Source: CAZYPU01 sp049642705
GTDB taxonomy: Bacteria; Omnitrophota; Gorgyraeia; JABMRN01; RBG-13-46-9
DNA length: 6,216 bases
Direction: 5' to 3'
Assembly: GCA_049642705.1 (NCBI GenBank)
Contig: JBARPB010000077.1
Location: 1 to 6,216 of the forward strand
The notes beneath the pieces are model-generated. The model was not told the DNA's origin. It saw only the letters and a list, made by a program, of their open reading frames with translations, and searched no databases. Shown piece after piece: positions 3,994-6,216 of the stretch (position 1 is the stretch's first letter; each line of letters opens with the position of its first letter). Position numbers and translations under genes: made by a program.

Positions 3994-6216
3994 TTAAAAC
4001 CCGTGGCTCACGGAAAAATAAAACTCCCCCTGTCGTTTATCGTCGTGATTTCTGCTCAATGGGTAGCCCCAGTCCAGTTTTACCGGGCCTATGGGCGTTT
4101 TGACCCTGACACCTATGCCCGCTCCCTGTTTAAAATTACCTCTTGCGAAATCCCGCACCTCTTCCCAGACGTTGCCGACGTCGTAAAATACCGCGCCTTT
4201 TATTACCTTCTCGTATATCGGAAAGGTAACTTCGACGTTGCCGACGAGGAGCGACTCGCCTCCCAGGGGGTCATTCGAGGATACGTCTCTCGGGCCCACT
4301 TTTCTTTCCCTATAACCCCTTATCGTATTGGCGCCGCCGGCGTAAAACCTTTCGTAAATGGGCACTTTTTTGCTGCGGCCGTAGCTGTCGCAAAGGCCGG
4401 CCCTGGCCTTAAGTTCAAGTACGATTTTCGCGAAAGGAGAATAATAGAAGCTGCCATACGCGAATCCTTTAAGGAAATTCTTATCCCCGAGGAGAAATCC
4501 TCCCGTGTTTTCCAGGGAAAGGCCGGTATTGAATCCCTTTGTTGGGCTGAAGACATTATCGCGGTTATCAAAATTGACTCCTAACATAAGACTGCTCAGC
4601 CAGTTCTTGCCTGCCTCGTCGCGCAAATCCTGCGATGCTTCCGCCGATACGTCCGATATATCCACGTGCTCTAACTTGTACATCAGGTTCCCGTTAAAGT
4701 ATTCCAGAAATTCCTTGCCAAACCTTAAGTCCCCGCCTGTGCGCGCTTCTTTGTATCCGTAACCAACCTGTGTTCTTCTTAAATGCGTTCTGTGGTATCC
4801 GTCAAAACCGAATGAAAGGGGGTAATCCAATATCCACGGTTCCGTCCAGCTTATATCGGCGTCCCACCTTACCGTACTCAGATCAGCCTTTAAGGCAAGA
4901 TACTGCCCGTCGCCGGTAAAATAAGGGAAATTCAGGATATCGAAATTCTTCTGTGAAAGTTGCACGAAACCTATAAATTCATCTACCGAGCTGTAGCCGC
5001 CGCCGAAAGCAAACTCACCCGTTTTTGTCTCCTTGACGCTGACCTCGAGGTTGTTCACATCGGGTGAGTCGGTGCGTTCGGTTTCGAAGTAAATGTCTTC
5101 GAAAAATCCCAGATTGTACAGCCTTTCCTTGCTCCTTCTTATTTTATCGCCGTCGAAACGCTCGCCGGGGTATGCCCTAAGCTCGCGCCTTATCACGACG
5201 TCCTTTGTCTTCGTGTTGCCTTTTATGTTAATCTTGCCTATGTAAACGACATCTTTTGCGTCTATGCCAAAAATTATATCAAGGTTTTGTGTTTTCGGCT
5301 CGAGGACCCTGTCCACGGAAATTTCAGCGTTCATGTAGCCCTTGTGGTAATAAAGGGCCCTCACGCCCTCCATGTCCTGCCTCAGTTTCGTATAGCTGAA
5401 AGGATCGCCGGGTTTTAGGGAAAGCTTCTCCCTGATTTCCTCTTCCGGAAACACTATATTCCCCTCGATAAAAATCTTCCCCACGTAGTAGCATTTGCCC
5501 TCGTCGATTTTAAGGGTTATATACATAACCCCTTTTTCTTCCTCATAGTCAAACTGCGGCGTAATAGAAATGTCCAAAAAGCCCAGGTCCTGGTAATACA
5601 TTTTTATCTTGGCCAGGTCGTTTTCGAACGTCTCGTCGTCGAAATAACCCCTTCTTAAAAGCCACGCCGGCCTGGTCTGCATGAGTTCCAGTATTTTCTT
5701 CGTCTTAACGGATTCGTTGCCTTCCACGCGGACACGCTTTATCCTTATGCGCGAGCGCTCGTCTATCTTGATATTTATCGTAACCTGGTTAAGCTCTTTA
5801 TCCTTCTCCAGCTCGTATTTGACCTTGACGCGGTGGAATCCGCTTCTTTCGTAAAAAGACCTTATTTCCGAAATGTCCTCGGAAAGCTTGCTGAAACTAA
5901 GCATATCGCCTGCCTTGAGCTGCATAATCTTTTTTAGCCGGCGGTCTCTTATCTTTTTGTTGCCTTCAAAGACAATTTCTTCTATAACGGGCTTCTCCTC
6001 TACTATGACGGTCACCATCACCCCTTCCTTGTAATCTTCCACGTCAACGGCGACATCCGTAAAATAGCCGAGGGCGTAGAGTCTCTTGATATCGTCGTTT
6101 ACCACTTCCTGTGAAAAAGGGGTCCCCGGTTTTGTTTTAATCTTCGCGAGGATCGTGGCGGAGCTTATGGCCTGATTGCCTTTTACGCGGATATCAAGAA
6201 CGAGCTTGCGCTTTGC
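3994..6216 (-). CDS. bamA: Outer-membrane protein assembly factor BamA (5' end beyond the window)
   Basis: Core of the BAM complex, folding and inserting beta-barrel proteins into the outer membrane. The frame stays open to the right edge: 740 residues are visible, starting inside the strand before POTRA1 (KLVLDIRVKGN). The signal peptide and a few residues are missing. A GTG at 6105 is internal, since the frame upstream continues POTRA1 sequence. In visible-residue numbering: POTRA1 about 5-77, POTRA2 78-155, POTRA3 156-242, POTRA4 243-322 and POTRA5 324-400, each with a strand ending in a GN turn and an aromatic-Gly (LGY/SGF/LGF/KGY/LGF) motif. The 16-stranded barrel spans about 401-740. 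It contains the loop-6 motif IRGY (632-635, the VRGF equivalent) after the GGAN turn, FDNRDNVFSPTKG (549-561), and a C-terminal Phe that serves as the beta-signal end. TamA is less likely, because five POTRAs and the skp-lpxD neighbours point to BamA. Confidence 0.96.
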   Translation of the reverse strand, partial: AKRKLVLDIRVKGNQAISSATILAKIKTKPGTPFSQEVVNDDIKRLYALGYFTDVAVDVEDYKEGVMVTVIVEEKPVIEEIVFEGNKKIRDRRLKKIMQLKAGDMLSFSKLSEDISEIRSFYERSGFHRVKVKYELEKDKELNQVTINIKIDERSRIRIKRVRVEGNESVKTKKILELMQTRPAWLLRRGYFDDETFENDLAKIKMYYQDLGFLDISITPQFDYEEEKGVMYITLKIDEGKCYYVGKIFIEGNIVFPEEEIREKLSLKPGDPFSYTKLRQDMEGVRALYYHKGYMNAEISVDRVLEPKTQNLDIIFGIDAKDVVYIGKINIKGNTKTKDVVIRRELRAYPGERFDGDKIRRSKERLYNLGFFEDIYFETERTDSPDVNNLEVSVKETKTGEFAFGGGYSSVDEFIGFVQLSQKNFDILNFPYFTGDGQYLALKADLSTVRWDADISWTEPWILDYPLSFGFDGYHRTHLRRTQVGYGYKEARTGGDLRFGKEFLEYFNGNLMYKLEHVDISDVSAEASQDLRDEAGKNWLSSLMLGVNFDNRDNVFSPTKGFNTGLSLENTGGFLLGDKNFLKGFAYGSFYYSPFAKIVLELKARAGLCDSYGRSKKVPIYERFYAGGANTIRGYRERKVGPRDVSSNDPLGGESLLVGNVEVTFPIYEKVIKGAVFYDVGNVWEEVRDFARGNFKQGAGIGVRVKTPIGPVKLDWGYPLSRNHDDKRQGEFYFSVSHGF

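Noticed and set aside
3925..4584. Plus-strand open frame of 219 codons opposite the end of bamA
   Set aside because: It starts inside the palindrome region and runs antisense to the conserved BamA barrel. It has no recognisable domain or ribosome site, and the bamA frame has clear family motifs over the same bases.
3994..6105. GTG at 6105 as the start of bamA
   Set aside because: The same frame stays open from 6105 to 6216 and encodes the first part of POTRA1, so the gene simply continues beyond the window.

Overview
The window is a slice of an outer-membrane and lipid A biogenesis cluster from a diderm (Gram-negative type) bacterium. Six genes on the minus strand are read in the order bamA, skp/ompH, lpxD, lpxC, fabZ, lpxI. 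A short 3' end of a seventh gene, most likely lpxB, enters from the left edge on the plus strand. Three features argue against an ordinary gammaproteobacterium: lpxC sits directly between lpxD and fabZ, the pyrophosphatase is the LpxI type, and no lpxA follows fabZ. A deep-branching diderm of the PVC/Omnitrophota/Elusimicrobiota sort, or a deltaproteobacterial relative, would fit. That placement is an inference from gene order and is low confidence.

Layout on the minus strand, from right to left: (1) 6216-3994, bamA, open at the window edge and missing only its signal peptide region; it has five POTRA domains and a complete barrel. (2) 3993-3768, a 226-bp non-coding gap packed with three long perfect inverted repeats, one of which has its left arm in three tandem copies. 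(3) 3767-162, a tightly packed run of skp, lpxD, lpxC, fabZ and lpxI, with junctions of 4 bp, 5 bp, a 4-bp ATGA overlap and 1 bp, so almost certainly one transcript. (4) At the left edge lpxI and the plus-strand lpxB end converge and overlap tail to tail by 17 bp.

The genes form one envelope programme. BamA inserts beta-barrel proteins into the outer membrane, and Skp carries unfolded barrels across the periplasm to it. LpxC and LpxD carry out the second and third steps of lipid A synthesis. FabZ makes the acyl-ACP precursors used by the acyltransferases. LpxI cleaves UDP-diacylglucosamine to lipid X, and LpxB condenses lipid X with UDP-diacylglucosamine. LpxA, the first enzyme, is not encoded here, although it commonly follows fabZ.

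The coding content is conventional. The part worth a second look is the palindrome cassette between bamA and skp, followed by the missing lpxA and the head-on lpxI/lpxB arrangement.
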